A DNA stretch of 64,000 nucleotides from positions 124,001-188,000 of the forward strand of contig NZ_FXZB01000002.1 of assembly GCF_900169065.1 (NCBI RefSeq), read 5' to 3'. The notes under the pieces were generated by a model. That model saw nothing but the letters and a program-made list of their open reading frames with translations, made no database searches and was not told the origin of the DNA. Of the stretch, positions 8,484 to 17,740 are shown piece by piece; positions within the stretch are counted from its first letter, which is position 1, and each line of letters starts with the position of its first letter. The DNA is from Brevibacterium aurantiacum. Lineage in GTDB: Bacteria; Actinomycetota; Actinomycetes; Actinomycetales; Brevibacteriaceae. Made by a program: the position numbers and the translations under genes.

Positions 8484-8782
8484 GGTTGTCCTCCCGAGGT
8501 GTGCGCGCATGCATTGTGCCCGCAGATCCGAATTCGCGGCAGGTGTCCTGAACCGGTTGGCTCAGGAGACCTGCCGCCGCAGGACGGAATCGTCCTGTGA
8601 GTCGCCGACGGGATATGTCGAACGTGACGCCAGTCAGGTTGATGATCGACGGTGAACCCATTCCAACCCGCCTGAAAGAAATGCTCAATAGTCAGTTTTG
8701 AAATTGAGCAGATTGCTCAGAATGTGCGATTCGTCGGTACAGTGGGCTGAACGTTTCGAGCATGTAATGGGGGTCACAGACG
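8484..8782. promoter_or_regulatory. Divergent regulatory region with structured leader and Lrp-type palindrome
   Basis: 299 bp between the E1-like gene and the Lrp gene. On the E1-like (minus) side are two hairpins: 16-bp arms 8536-8551 and 8562-8577 with one mismatch and a 10-nt loop, and CAGGACG/CGTCCTG at 8580-8586 and 8591-8597. On the Lrp side, TGCTCAAT (8682-8689) and ATTGAGCA (8703-8710) form an inverted repeat, with another TTGCTCAG at 8713-8720. The palindrome fits an Lrp operator; the hairpins could be an attenuator or a second operator. Confidence 0.6.
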
Positions 8783-9268
8783 ATGACGGAGAAGACACGC
8801 AGGATCGCCGACGCTCTCGATGCGCGCATCCTCCTCGAACTCGTGCGACAGCCACGATCCACGGTCGCCGGTCTCGCCCAACGGCTCCAGGTTGCCAGGA
8901 ACACCGCGCAGGCCAGACTCACCCGCCTCGAGGACGAGGGCCTGCACTCCTTCGACCACCGAGTCGACACTGCCGGGCTCGGATATCCCCTCCGGGCACA
9001 CGTCCTGGCGAACCTCAAACAGCGCAAACTCGATCAGGTCGGCGCCGAACTCGCCCGAATCCCAGAGGTCCTCGAGGTCATCGGAGTCTCGGGCACTGCC
9101 GACACCCTCATCCAGGTCGTCGCCCGGGACACCGATGACCTGTACCGCATCGCCGGGCGGATCCTGTCGATCCCCGGCGTCAAACGCACACGCACACTCG
9201 TGTCGATGAAGCAGATGGTGGAATACCGAGTGACTCCGCTGCTGCGCCGCACGATTGCGAAGCGCTGA
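8783..9268 (+). CDS. Lrp/AsnC family transcriptional regulator
   Basis: 161 residues. N-terminal helix-turn-helix: LDARILLELVRQPRSTVAGLAQRL then ARNTAQARLTRLEDEGL. C-terminal RAM (AsnC ligand) domain from about residue 70, with ELARIPEVLEVIGVSGTADTLIQV, the usual beta-alpha-beta-beta core that binds amino acids and forms octamers. Divergently transcribed from the E1-like enzyme gene, with an inverted repeat TGCTCAAT-N13-ATTGAGCA in its promoter. The simplest reading is that it controls that enzyme and itself in response to an amino acid or its ketoacid. Confidence 0.9.
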   Translation: MTEKTRRIADALDARILLELVRQPRSTVAGLAQRLQVARNTAQARLTRLEDEGLHSFDHRVDTAGLGYPLRAHVLANLKQRKLDQVGAELARIPEVLEVIGVSGTADTLIQVVARDTDDLYRIAGRILSIPGVKRTRTLVSMKQMVEYRVTPLLRRTIAKR

Positions 9269-9435
9269 GGCCCTCACTCGGCGGATGAATTCCGCCCGCC
9301 AGCGGCACGAATCTCACCCACTTCGACGAATTCCGGCAATAATTGTTCTCAGACGTGTCGAATCGACGTGAACTCGGTCGTCTCAATGATGAGCGATCGA
9401 AACGCGATCGCACCTGAGATGAACGGAGTTCAATC

Positions 9436-9816
9436 ATGCGCTACTCACTGGTCTTCCACGCACCCGAACCTCAAGAAGGCGGACCCCAGCCCTCCGCCGA
9501 GGTGATGGCCGAGATGCAGAAGCTGATGTCCGACTACGCTGATGCCCTCTACTCCGCGGGAGTCTTCATCGCCGCAGAGATGCTTGAACCGCAGCAGGCG
9601 ACAACCACCGTCACCCGCCGAGGTGGCTCTGTCGTCATCGAGGATGGTCCCTTCGCAGCAGCGAAGGAGGCCCTGGCCGGAGTCTTCGTCATCGACGTCG
9701 AGAGCCGCGACGCGGCTCTGGCGTGGGCAGAGAAGTTCCCCGGCACGAGCTACGGAGTCATCGAGGTCAGAGCGGCGGCAGTCTCCTATATAGACGGACG
9801 TTGGGTGCAGCCCTGA
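9436..9816 (+). CDS. YciI/DGPF-domain protein (ECF42-associated)
   Basis: 126 residues with the YCII/DGPF fold: N-terminal MRYSLVFHAPE strand, the eponymous EDGPFAAAKEALAGVFVIDV near residues 72-91, and a C-terminal GVIEVRAA strand. DGPF proteins are encoded with ECF42 sigma factors, as here, where the sigma gene overlaps this stop codon. Their function is unresolved; they may act as small enzymes or as partners of the sigma factor. ATG follows ACGGAGTTCAATC. Confidence 0.88.
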   Translation: MRYSLVFHAPEPQEGGPQPSAEVMAEMQKLMSDYADALYSAGVFIAAEMLEPQQATTTVTRRGGSVVIEDGPFAAAKEALAGVFVIDVESRDAALAWAEKFPGTSYGVIEVRAAAVSYIDGRWVQP

Positions 9817-11156
9817 ACGAACATCGGGACCCGATCGATCGGGCGATGATCCTCTCCCAGGACGGCTGGGGGCGGATCATCGCCCTCATCGCTGCCGCCG
9901 ACGGGGACTTGGCCGGCGCCGAGGATGCCCTGAGTTCGGCTCTCGAACGCGCAGTTCGCGTGTGGCGGGAGCAGGGAGTGCCGACCAATCCCGAGGGGTG
10001 GCTCTACCGGGTTGCCCTCAATGCACGACGCGACGTGTGGAAGTCGGCCGCGGCCCGCACCTCGGCGGCCTTGGATCCCGAGGTTCATGATGGTGCCGAT
10101 CTAGGTAACCACGACAGGTCCGCGTCCCACGGCGCAGGCCAGCCGGCTGCAGCCCACCTGGTCGCTCCAGCGGATCCTGATGCCCTGCCCGATCGTCGTC
10201 TCGAAGTGCTGGGCGCGTGTGCTCATCCGGACATCGAGCCGGGAGTCCGGCCGCTGCTCATGCTCTCTGCGGTCATGGGCATGACCGGGACGCAGATCGC
10301 TGCAGGAATGGCCCTGCCTGCAGCGACGGTCGCTGCGCGGCTGACTCGGGCGAAGAAGCGCATCGCCGCCTTGGGCATCGGTTTCGGCCTGCCAGATCGC
10401 ACCGAGCTCGAAGCTCGCCTGCCCGACATCCATGAGGCGATCTACGGTGCCTTCGCCATCGACTGGGTGCATGCGGCGAGCGAACCACGCGATGGCATCA
10501 TCGGCGAGACCCTCTATCTCTCCCGACTGCTCGCCGAGCTGTGTCCCTCCGATGGGGAATCACACGGCCTCGCGGCCCTCATCCACCTCTCTGCCGCCAG
10601 GTTCCCGGCCCGCCGCAGCCCAGACGGAGAGTTCGTACCCCTCGGCGATCAGGACCCGGGCAGTTGGGACTCCGTACTCATCGCCAGGGGCGAGGATCAT
10701 CTGCGGGCAGTGCAGGGCAGCGGCGAGATCGGTCGCTTCGGTCTGCAGGCTGCGATCCAGATCCTCCACATGTCCGGTGTGCGCAGCGGAAGCACCGATT
10801 GGCCGATGCTGCTGCGCCTGCACGACGATGTGGAGCGGATGGCGCCCAGCCTCGGCGGAGCTGTGGCGAGAGCCGCGGTGATTGCTGAGATCGACGGCCC
10901 GAAGGCTGGTCTGGCTGAACTCGACACTCTGGACGGCCCCAGTAGTGGTGAGCCCCCTGTCGGAGAGAATGCGTTCTCCTCCGCACGCGTCGACTCGTTC
11001 CAGCCGACGTGGGCATTGCGCGCACACCTGCTCGCCCGTGCCGGGCAGGGGCAGGAGGCCCAAAACGCCTATCGCCGTGCCATCGAGCTGACCACCGACC
11101 CTGCCGAACGCGCCTACCTCGAGGCCCGATCACTCGAGGCTCAATCCTGCCGCTAA
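9801..11156 (+). CDS. ECF42-type RNA polymerase sigma factor with C-terminal TPR-like extension
   Basis: About 451 residues. Start uncertain: TTG 9801 overlaps the YciI stop; ATG 9846 (MILSQDGWGRI) is the other choice. Sigma region 2: GWGRIIALIAAADGDLAGAEDALSSALERAV. Region 4: LPDRRLEVLG, then LLMLSAVMGMTGTQIAAGMALPAATVAARLTRAKKRI. A long C-terminal part (about residues 190-450) is the helical, TPR-like extension typical of ECF42, ending RAGQGQEAQNAYRRAIELT. Coupled to a DGPF protein, the ECF42 signature pair. No anti-sigma gene is adjacent, consistent with control through the extension. Confidence 0.85.
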   Translation: MGAALNEHRDPIDRAMILSQDGWGRIIALIAAADGDLAGAEDALSSALERAVRVWREQGVPTNPEGWLYRVALNARRDVWKSAAARTSAALDPEVHDGADLGNHDRSASHGAGQPAAAHLVAPADPDALPDRRLEVLGACAHPDIEPGVRPLLMLSAVMGMTGTQIAAGMALPAATVAARLTRAKKRIAALGIGFGLPDRTELEARLPDIHEAIYGAFAIDWVHAASEPRDGIIGETLYLSRLLAELCPSDGESHGLAALIHLSAARFPARRSPDGEFVPLGDQDPGSWDSVLIARGEDHLRAVQGSGEIGRFGLQAAIQILHMSGVRSGSTDWPMLLRLHDDVERMAPSLGGAVARAAVIAEIDGPKAGLAELDTLDGPSSGEPPVGENAFSSARVDSFQPTWALRAHLLARAGQGQEAQNAYRRAIELTTDPAERAYLEARSLEAQSCR

Positions 11157-11183
11157 CCCGCACAATCGAAGTCACCTGGGAAC

Positions 11184-11245
11184 GGGATCGATCGAAGTTT
11201 CAGAGCCCTGCTTCAAAGTCGAGCTTTGAAACTTCGATCGATCCC
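11184..11245. terminator. Large palindrome after the ECF sigma gene
   Basis: Perfect 19-bp inverted arms (11184-11202, GGGATCGATCGAAGTTTCA, and 11227-11245). The intervening sequence and arms contain a second stem TTCAAAG/CTTTGAA around 11212-11230 that competes with the long hairpin. It lies between convergent genes (sigma gene and tRNA-Leu) and may be a bidirectional terminator, but there is no T-run, so a protein-binding or REP-like element is possible. Confidence 0.5.
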
Positions 11246-11308
11246 TTACCTCTGAGGCGACGCATCCCACCCGCACCCGAACCCGCACGACGCAGCACCC
11301 AGACACGA

Positions 11309-11354
11309 AACAGCCCTCCACCTTGGCCCCGAAGGGTCCCGGTGAAGGGCTGTT
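11309..11354 (-). terminator. Hairpin downstream of tRNA-Leu
   Basis: 14-bp arms with one mismatch: AACAGCCCTCCACC at 11309-11322 and GGTGAAGGGCTGTT at 11341-11354, with a GGCCCC/GGGTCC inner part. Starts 9 bp past the 3' end of the minus-strand tRNA gene, the expected place for its terminator. Confidence 0.6.
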
Positions 11355-11362
11355 GTTCACTG

Positions 11363-11446
<84 letters not shown>

Positions 11447-11846
11447 GAACAAGAGAAAACTCTAGCATCGCGGCCGGGAAGAATGAAACCGAGTTCGGTC
11501 GAAACACCCAAAACGTGTCGACGCTCACACCCACCACCCCCTGCACCACCCGCGTTTCGTGACCCAGCACTCATTTCCGGTAACATCGGCGCTCGTCACA
11601 GGCTCATGGAGTACTCAGCGACAATCTCTAAACTGGGCGACTGCCGGGAATCCGAACAGACCTCGGCCCCGAAATACCTAGTGACGTGAGTTGAGAGCCT
11701 CACCGCGTTAGGATTGGGTGTTGATGTCTCCGTTTCGGTGTTCCTTTCCGAACTCGGATTCACCAGGACAGACTCGTTCGGGCGCATGCGTCCGGGCTGG
11801 TGGCGAACGGTTCGTCACGCGCACGACACCTGGAAGAGGAGGTGCC
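11447..11846. other. Intergenic region upstream of the FHA/cell-envelope operon
   Basis: About 400 bp with no convincing gene, containing the upstream side of tRNA-Leu (minus strand) and the promoter region of the fhaA operon (plus strand). A TAGGAT hexamer near 11709 is a possible -10 for the operon, without a well-spaced -35. GGAGGTGCC precedes the fhaA ATG. Confidence 0.5.
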
Positions 11847-12722
11847 ATGGGGATTCTCGATCGTTTCGAGAAGGGATTGGAGAATGTCGTCAACGGCGCC
11901 TTCGCCAAAGCGTTCCGCTCACAGGTGGAACCGGTCGAATTGGCCGGCGCGCTGCGACGCGAAGCCGATAACAAGGCCGCTGTGGTCTCACGCGGACGAA
12001 CACTGACGGCAAACCACTACAGCATCGAACTGTCTCCCACAGATTTCGACCGTCTCTCTGGTCTCGAGAACGAACTTCGCTCCGACCTGCGACAGGTCAT
12101 CGGCGATCACGCGGTCGAGCAGGCCTACAGCTTCGTCGGTCCCGTCTCCGTCGAGTTCGTCGAGGCAGAAGACCTCGACACCGGAATGTACCGAGTCGTC
12201 TCCAGCACTCAGCGACCCGACGGCTCACACGCAGCCCAACCGGCCAACCGCGGCGGCTATGACCCCGTGTCCCGCTCACACAACATCGTGGGCGAAGGAC
12301 AGGCCAACTCCGGATCACGTCCGGTCCCACCCAGACGCACACCCGAACCAGCACCGGCCCGACCGGCGGCCACCAGCCGCCCGGCATCGGCCCCCGTGCG
12401 ACAGGCAGCACCAGCACGGTCGCGCACCATCAGCGCCAGCGTGACCATCCACGGTCAGGACTACGAGCTGCACCAGGGCACGAACGTCTTCGGACGGTCC
12501 TCCTCCAGCTCCGACTACGTCATCGATGACCCCGGCGTCTCCCGCCGACACTTCGAGATCACCGTCGAACGTGACCATGCGGTCGCCAACGACCTCGGAT
12601 CAACCAACGGCACCCTTCTGCGCGGACGCAAGCTCACCTCGGCGAACCTCTCCGACGGTGATGTCCTCATGGCCGGAGACGCAGAGGTGCGCTACCACGA
12701 GAACGAACAGGACGCCCAGTGA
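11847..12722 (+). CDS. fhaA: FhaA, DUF3662 and FHA domain protein
   Basis: 291 residues from ATG 11847, with GGAGG seven bases upstream; a longer upstream frame has no site. N-terminal DUF3662 domain (MGILDRFEKGLENVVNGAF through about residue 120), a Pro/Arg/Ala-rich linker (about 130-195), and a C-terminal FHA domain with NVFGRSSSSSDYVI, SRRHFEI and LGSTNGTLL, the phosphothreonine-binding residues. In mycobacteria FhaA binds phosphorylated MviN and regulates peptidoglycan precursor transport. First gene of the fhaA-fhaB-pstP-rodA-pbpA-pknA operon; overlaps fhaB by 4 bp. Confidence 0.93.
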   Translation: MGILDRFEKGLENVVNGAFAKAFRSQVEPVELAGALRREADNKAAVVSRGRTLTANHYSIELSPTDFDRLSGLENELRSDLRQVIGDHAVEQAYSFVGPVSVEFVEAEDLDTGMYRVVSSTQRPDGSHAAQPANRGGYDPVSRSHNIVGEGQANSGSRPVPPRRTPEPAPARPAATSRPASAPVRQAAPARSRTISASVTIHGQDYELHQGTNVFGRSSSSSDYVIDDPGVSRRHFEITVERDHAVANDLGSTNGTLLRGRKLTSANLSDGDVLMAGDAEVRYHENEQDAQ

Positions 12723-13237
12723 GCGAGTTCACCGTCACCGTCTTCCGGTTCGCCTTCTTCATCATCCTCTGGCTCTTCGTCCTCGGTGTTGCCGGCGTCC
12801 TGCGCCGCGACATCTTCGGTGCCAGGAAGGGTCCCCGGAAGTCTCGCCGAGGTGGCCGGGCCTCCCGTAATGCAGCGCCGACCCCTGCCCCGAGCAGACC
12901 GGCGCCGGCACCGGCTCCTACGCCCTCTCCGGCGCGACAGCATGCTCATCCGGGCTCCATTCGGGTCACCGGTGGGCCCTTGGCCGGGACACTGGTCACG
13001 CTCTCCGGAGCACCAGTGACCTTCGGACGAGCTCCGGACAATACGATCGTCATCAGCGATGACTTCGCGTCCAGCCATCATGCGCGAATCGTGGCCTCCA
13101 ACGGCTCCTGGGTCCTCGAGGACCTCGGTTCGACCAACGGCACGATCGTCGACGGCTCGCCCATGCATTCGCCCATCAGTCTGCGAATCGGCACCCAGAT
13201 CACCATCGGCCATACGACGTTGGAGACCCAATCGTGA
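12719..13237 (+). CDS. fhaB: FhaB (FipA-like) membrane-anchored FHA protein
   Basis: 172 residues, GTG start within the fhaA stop. One N-terminal membrane helix, FRFAFFIILWLFVLGVAGVL (about residues 7-26), a basic and Pro/Ala-rich linker, then an FHA domain at about 80-165 (VTFGRAPDNTIV, SSHHARIV, LGSTNGTIV). FhaB/FipA in mycobacteria is a substrate of PknA/PknB and links kinase signalling to septal FtsZ and FtsQ. Overlaps pstP by 4 bp. The linker carries one CGCCGAGGTGG copy at 12845-12855. Confidence 0.92.
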   Translation: MSEFTVTVFRFAFFIILWLFVLGVAGVLRRDIFGARKGPRKSRRGGRASRNAAPTPAPSRPAPAPAPTPSPARQHAHPGSIRVTGGPLAGTLVTLSGAPVTFGRAPDNTIVISDDFASSHHARIVASNGSWVLEDLGSTNGTIVDGSPMHSPISLRIGTQITIGHTTLETQS

Positions 13238-14688
13238 CGACCGACGGTACGATCACCCTCCGCTCAGCAGCCCGGTCTCACACCGGGCTGGTGCGTAAGA
13301 ACAACCAGGACTCCGGCTATGCGGGTCCGAATTTTCTGCTCATCGCGGATGGAATGGGCGGACACGCCGGCGGTGACGTCGCCTCGGCGATCACCGTGTC
13401 CCGGCTGGCCGACCTCGATCGTGAACCCAGCGGCGAGGATGCGCTGGAGATCCTGCGCACCTCGATCCTGGAGGCCAACGACCGCATCTGCCGCGGCGTC
13501 GCCGAACAGCCCGAGCTCGCCGGCATGGGCACCACAGTCACCGCACTGCTGCGCGCTCCCGGCAACCGCTTCGCCTTAGCCCACATCGGCGACTCCCGCG
13601 GCTATGTGCTGCGCGACGGCGAACTGCAGACCGTCACCCATGACCACACCTTCGTCCAGATGCTCGTCGACGAAGGCCGCATCACCCCGGACGAGGCCGA
13701 AACACACCCGCAGCGTTCCGTTGTCATGAAGGTCCTCGGCGACGTCGGGGCCTCCCCCGACCTCGACCTGACCCTGCGTGAGGCTCACGTCGGCGACCGG
13801 TGGATGCTCTGCTCGGACGGGCTCACAGGCTTCGCCGACGTCGATGACATCGCCCGCGTTCTCTCCGAGGTCTCCGACCCCGACGAATGCTGCCGTCAGC
13901 TCATCGATCTGGCCCTGGCCGGCGGCGGCGCCGACAATGTCACCGTCGTCATCGGCGACGTGCTCGAAGGCACCCTCGACACCGTTCAGGGCAGCTCCGT
14001 GGGCTCCGTCCACCTCAACCCGAAGTACGCCACCATCGGCATGAACACCGATGTCGACGAGCCCGCTGCTGAGACTCAGCCCCACTACGGCAACGGCGAC
14101 ATTCCCACCGACACCGTGCCCCTGCAGACGGTGTCCGGTTCCGATAAGCAGGAGCCCACCGCCGAGGTGGTTCCCCCTTCCCAGCGCACCGACTCGGAGT
14201 CGTCCGACAGGGACGCACCCGCCGAGGAGGATGACCTCGACGCTGACGACGACGAGGTGGAAAAGCGGTCCTACCTGGGCTGGATCATCGCAGCGATCGT
14301 CATCGTCGCAATCGCGGTGGGCGGGTTCTTCGCCTATAACTACGTGAGCAACCACTACTACCTGACGAACCAAGATGGAAAGGTCACCCTCTACCGGGGC
14401 CTCGACACGACTCTGGGACCCATCGAACTCAGTCAGCTCGAAGACACCACCGACATCGAAGTCGGGACCCTCAACAGCTTTTCGCAGGATCGTCTGCGCG
14501 GCTCCATTCAGGCCGATTCCCGTGATGAGGCCGATCGCATCATTGATAACCTGCGACAGGAAGCCGATAAGTCCGGTACCGTCTCCGGCAATGTCGAGGA
14601 TGCCGGAAGTCCCAGCGATCCCGCGCCCTCACCGCCGAGTTCCCAAGCGGTCGATCCCAGTGATGCCATCACTGAGGAGTCACAGTAA
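13234..14688 (+). CDS. pstP: PstP, PP2C-family Ser/Thr protein phosphatase
   Basis: 484 residues. N-terminal PP2C catalytic domain (about 1-245) with metal-binding motifs ADGMGGHAGGD, GTTVTALL, HIGDSRGYVLRDGELQTVTHDH, CSDGLTGF and GGADNVTVVIGD. An acidic linker (about 260-345) leads to one transmembrane helix WIIAAIVIVAIAVGGFFAYN (about 350-369) and an extracellular C-terminal domain. It dephosphorylates PknA/PknB and their targets. The linker contains a CGCCGAGGTGG copy at 14160-14170. Overlaps rodA by one base (TAATG). Confidence 0.95.
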   Translation: MTTDGTITLRSAARSHTGLVRKNNQDSGYAGPNFLLIADGMGGHAGGDVASAITVSRLADLDREPSGEDALEILRTSILEANDRICRGVAEQPELAGMGTTVTALLRAPGNRFALAHIGDSRGYVLRDGELQTVTHDHTFVQMLVDEGRITPDEAETHPQRSVVMKVLGDVGASPDLDLTLREAHVGDRWMLCSDGLTGFADVDDIARVLSEVSDPDECCRQLIDLALAGGGADNVTVVIGDVLEGTLDTVQGSSVGSVHLNPKYATIGMNTDVDEPAAETQPHYGNGDIPTDTVPLQTVSGSDKQEPTAEVVPPSQRTDSESSDRDAPAEEDDLDADDDEVEKRSYLGWIIAAIVIVAIAVGGFFAYNYVSNHYYLTNQDGKVTLYRGLDTTLGPIELSQLEDTTDIEVGTLNSFSQDRLRGSIQADSRDEADRIIDNLRQEADKSGTVSGNVEDAGSPSDPAPSPPSSQAVDPSDAITEESQ

Positions 14689-16274
14689 TGTCCGAGAACC
14701 CCAACCAAGGCGCACGGCCACGGCCTTATCGCTTTGCTGAGCTCGGCCTCCTCATCCTCGCGATCGCGGTCTCCACGAGCGCCTATGCACTTGTAGGGCT
14801 CGGCACCGAGGACACGATTCCCGCCAACGTCTATCAGTATGCGGCGTGGTTGGCCGCGCTGGGCCTCATCATCCACGTCGTCGTGTGGTGGAAGGCCAAG
14901 TACGCCGACCCCGTCCTCGTCCCGATCGCCGTCCTGCTCAACGGCTTGGGCCTGGCCATGATCTACCGCGTCGACCTGGGTCGGGATGAGTATCAGAACA
15001 GCGGAGTCACTCAGCTGATCTGGATGACCTTGGGCGTGGCCCTGGCCGTCGGCATCATCATCTTCTTAGGTGACCACCGGTGGCTGCGCCGCTACACCTT
15101 CCTCTCGGGGTTCGCTGCGCTGATCTTCCTCCTGCTCCCGCTGATTCCCGGCCTGGGCAAGACGGTCAACGGCGCACGCATCTGGATCGGCATCGGCCCG
15201 ATGTCCTTCCAGCCCGGTGAGATCGCGAAGATCCTGCTGGCCATCTTCTTCGCTGGCTACCTCGTGTCCTACCGTGACCAGCTGGTTCTGGCCGGGCCGA
15301 AGATCCTCGGCATCCGCTTCCCGCGCCTGCGAGACTTCGGCCCCATCGTCATCGCCTGGGTCGCCAGCGTCGGCATCCTTGTCTTCGAAAGAGACTTGGG
15401 AACCTCGCTGCTGTTCTTCGGCCTGTTTGTGGCCATGCTCTATGTGGCGACAAGCAAGGTCTCCTGGATCATCCTCGGACTCGGTTTCTTCGCCGTCGGT
15501 GCGGTCACCGCGACCTTCCTCTTCGACCACGTCGGGCAGCGCGTGGACGGCTGGCTCAACGCCCTGACCGCTGAGGAGTACAACAAGACTCCAGGCGGGT
15601 CGTATCAGCTGGTCCAAGGCCTGTTCGGCATGTCCAACGGCGGTCTGACCGGCACCGGACTCGGCGAGGGCCGACCAAATATGGTCCCCTATGCGGAATC
15701 TGACTTCATCTACGCCAGCCTCGGCGAAGAGTTGGGCATGGCCGGACTCTTCGTCATCCTGCTCTGCTACCTCTTCATCTTCCAACGCGGCATCAAGACC
15801 GCCCAGCAGCTGCGCGACGGATTCGGCACCCTGCTCGCCACGGGCTTGAGCTTCACGATCGCCCTGCAGGTCTTCGTCGTCGTCGGCGGCGTCACCCGCC
15901 TCATCCCCCTCACGGGTCTGACCACGCCGTTCCTTGCCCAAGGCGGGTCGTCTCTGATCGCGAACTGGATGATCATCGCCCTGCTCCTGCGCATCTCCGA
16001 CAATGCCAGGCGCCCAGTGGAGGAATTCCACACCGGCGTCCTCAAGATCACGGAGGATCCCGAGGAACCCACCGCCTCGGCGCGGGGAGCCGGAACCCGC
16101 AACGACACGAAACGTGTCGAGGGGGCGCGCGAACACGCGGCGGGCAGCCTCGCGACCGACCGGACCACCAGTGACGACGCACCGACGACCAACCTCGGCG
16201 CCGCCGATCTTAAGACCACCGGGTCCGATGAGGACCCGACGACGAATCTGGGCACTACCGGAGGTGAACGATGA
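14688..16274 (+). CDS. rodA: RodA, SEDS-family peptidoglycan glycosyltransferase
   Basis: 528 residues with about ten membrane segments and SEDS landmarks: NGARIWIGIGPMSFQPGEIAKI, FERDLGTSLLFFGLFVAML, GGLTGTGLGEGRPN and the C-terminal TGLTTPFLAQGGSSLIANW. The catalytic Asp region corresponds to the FERDLGTS loop. It polymerises lipid II with a cognate class B PBP, here encoded next (pbpA). A C-terminal cytoplasmic tail of about 80 residues (Thr/Asp-rich, with TTNLG repeats near the end) is longer than in most RodA proteins and could be a PknA/PknB phosphorylation target. Confidence 0.95.
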   Translation: MSENPNQGARPRPYRFAELGLLILAIAVSTSAYALVGLGTEDTIPANVYQYAAWLAALGLIIHVVVWWKAKYADPVLVPIAVLLNGLGLAMIYRVDLGRDEYQNSGVTQLIWMTLGVALAVGIIIFLGDHRWLRRYTFLSGFAALIFLLLPLIPGLGKTVNGARIWIGIGPMSFQPGEIAKILLAIFFAGYLVSYRDQLVLAGPKILGIRFPRLRDFGPIVIAWVASVGILVFERDLGTSLLFFGLFVAMLYVATSKVSWIILGLGFFAVGAVTATFLFDHVGQRVDGWLNALTAEEYNKTPGGSYQLVQGLFGMSNGGLTGTGLGEGRPNMVPYAESDFIYASLGEELGMAGLFVILLCYLFIFQRGIKTAQQLRDGFGTLLATGLSFTIALQVFVVVGGVTRLIPLTGLTTPFLAQGGSSLIANWMIIALLLRISDNARRPVEEFHTGVLKITEDPEEPTASARGAGTRNDTKRVEGAREHAAGSLATDRTTSDDAPTTNLGAADLKTTGSDEDPTTNLGTTGGER

Positions 16275-17740
16275 AGAGACCACTGACACACATCAGCATC
16301 GTCGGGTTCGTCATGTTCGCGCTCCTGTTCGGCTCCACGAGCTGGGTGCAGTTCGTCACCGCCGACTCGCTGAACAACAATGCGCTGAATAACCGCAAGG
16401 TCCTCGATCAGCTGGCCCGCGACCGGGGTCCGATCCTCGTCGACGGCAAGCCGATCGCCTACTCCGAACCGGTCGACGACAAGTACAAGTTCCAGCGCAA
16501 GTACGGCGCTGAGGGCCTCAACCCCCGCGCGTACGCCTCAATGACCGGGTACTACTCCATCGTCTCGGGAGCCTCGGGCATGGAACGCGCGTCCGGAGAC
16601 TACCTCTCCGGCGATTCCGACGCCCTGTTCTACGACAAGGTCGGCAGCCTGTTCACCGGCGAGCAGCCGCGCGGAGCGGCCGTGGAGCTCACGATCGACC
16701 CGAAGGTGCAGCAGGCCGCGTGGGACGGCCTGGGCAACCAGAACGGTGCCGCCGTGGCATTGGACCCGAAGACCGGCAAGATCCTCGCCATGGCCTCGAC
16801 GCCGGGCTGGGATCCCAACCCGATTGCCAGCCATGACTCCGAGACGGCGCAGTCCGCCTTCGAGGAGCTCAACAACGCTGAGGGCAAGCCTGCCTACAAC
16901 CGCGCGATCGGCGGCAACCTGTACCCACCGGGCTCGACATTCAAGGTCCTCGTGGCCGCGGCCGCACTGGAATCAGGCGACTACAAGCCGGATTCGACCC
17001 TGAACGGTCCGGCGGAACTCGACCTGCCCCAGACAACTTCCACCATCGGCAACTCCCATCCAGGAGCCTGCCGCAACGGAGGGCAACCGACGCTGGCCGA
17101 TTCCCTCGCCGAATCCTGCAACACCTCGTTCGCCTCACTCGGCATGGATCTGGGCGAGGACGCGATCAAGGAGCAGGCGGAGAAGTTCGGCTTCGGCCAG
17201 GACATGGAGATTCCGCTCAAGGTCAGCCCGTCCACGTTCCCCGACAACCTCAATCCGCCCCAGCTGGCGCAGTCCTCGCTGGGTCAGTACGAGGTCAGGT
17301 CCACGCCGATGCAGATGGCGATGATGACCGCGGGGATCGCCAACGGCGGCAAGATGATGAAGCCTCAGCTTGTCGACCGGGTGCTCAACGCGAACACCCT
17401 CGAACCCATCAAGGAGATGCGTCCGGCGCAGAAGTCTCGGCCTGTCTCAGGCAAAACCGCCGATCAGCTCACCACCATGATGGAAGGCGTTGTCGAGGAT
17501 GGAACCGCCTCGGTGGCCAAGATGGACGGAACGAAGGTCGCCGCGAAGACCGGTACCGCGCAGCACGGACCCGGTGCGGCCCCGCACGCCTGGTTCATCT
17601 CATTCGCCCCAGCCGATGATCCGAAGATCGCAGTGGCGGTCGTCGTGGAGAACGGCGGAAACGCGGGCAACGAAGCTTATGGAGCGACGGTCGCAGGACC
17701 GATCGCCAAGAACATGATGGAAGCGGTGGTCGAAAAATGA
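16271..17740 (+). CDS. pbpA: PbpA, class B penicillin-binding protein (transpeptidase)
   Basis: 489 residues. N-terminal signal anchor ISIVGFVMFALLFGSTSWVQF, a dimerisation domain, and a transpeptidase domain with the three active-site motifs: STFK (catalytic Ser, about residue 222), SCN in AESCNTSF, and KTGTA in AAKTGTAQHGPG. It crosslinks septal or lateral peptidoglycan with RodA and is a substrate of PknB in mycobacteria. Overlaps rodA and pknA by 4 bp each, so translation is probably coupled. Confidence 0.95.
   Translation: MKRPLTHISIVGFVMFALLFGSTSWVQFVTADSLNNNALNNRKVLDQLARDRGPILVDGKPIAYSEPVDDKYKFQRKYGAEGLNPRAYASMTGYYSIVSGASGMERASGDYLSGDSDALFYDKVGSLFTGEQPRGAAVELTIDPKVQQAAWDGLGNQNGAAVALDPKTGKILAMASTPGWDPNPIASHDSETAQSAFEELNNAEGKPAYNRAIGGNLYPPGSTFKVLVAAAALESGDYKPDSTLNGPAELDLPQTTSTIGNSHPGACRNGGQPTLADSLAESCNTSFASLGMDLGEDAIKEQAEKFGFGQDMEIPLKVSPSTFPDNLNPPQLAQSSLGQYEVRSTPMQMAMMTAGIANGGKMMKPQLVDRVLNANTLEPIKEMRPAQKSRPVSGKTADQLTTMMEGVVEDGTASVAKMDGTKVAAKTGTAQHGPGAAPHAWFISFAPADDPKIAVAVVVENGGNAGNEAYGATVAGPIAKNMMEAVVEK

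Noticed and set aside
15066..16289. 407-residue acidic frame antisense to rodA
   Set aside because: Composition (Glu/Asp-rich) is a GC-frame artefact and it is antisense to a well-supported SEDS gene.
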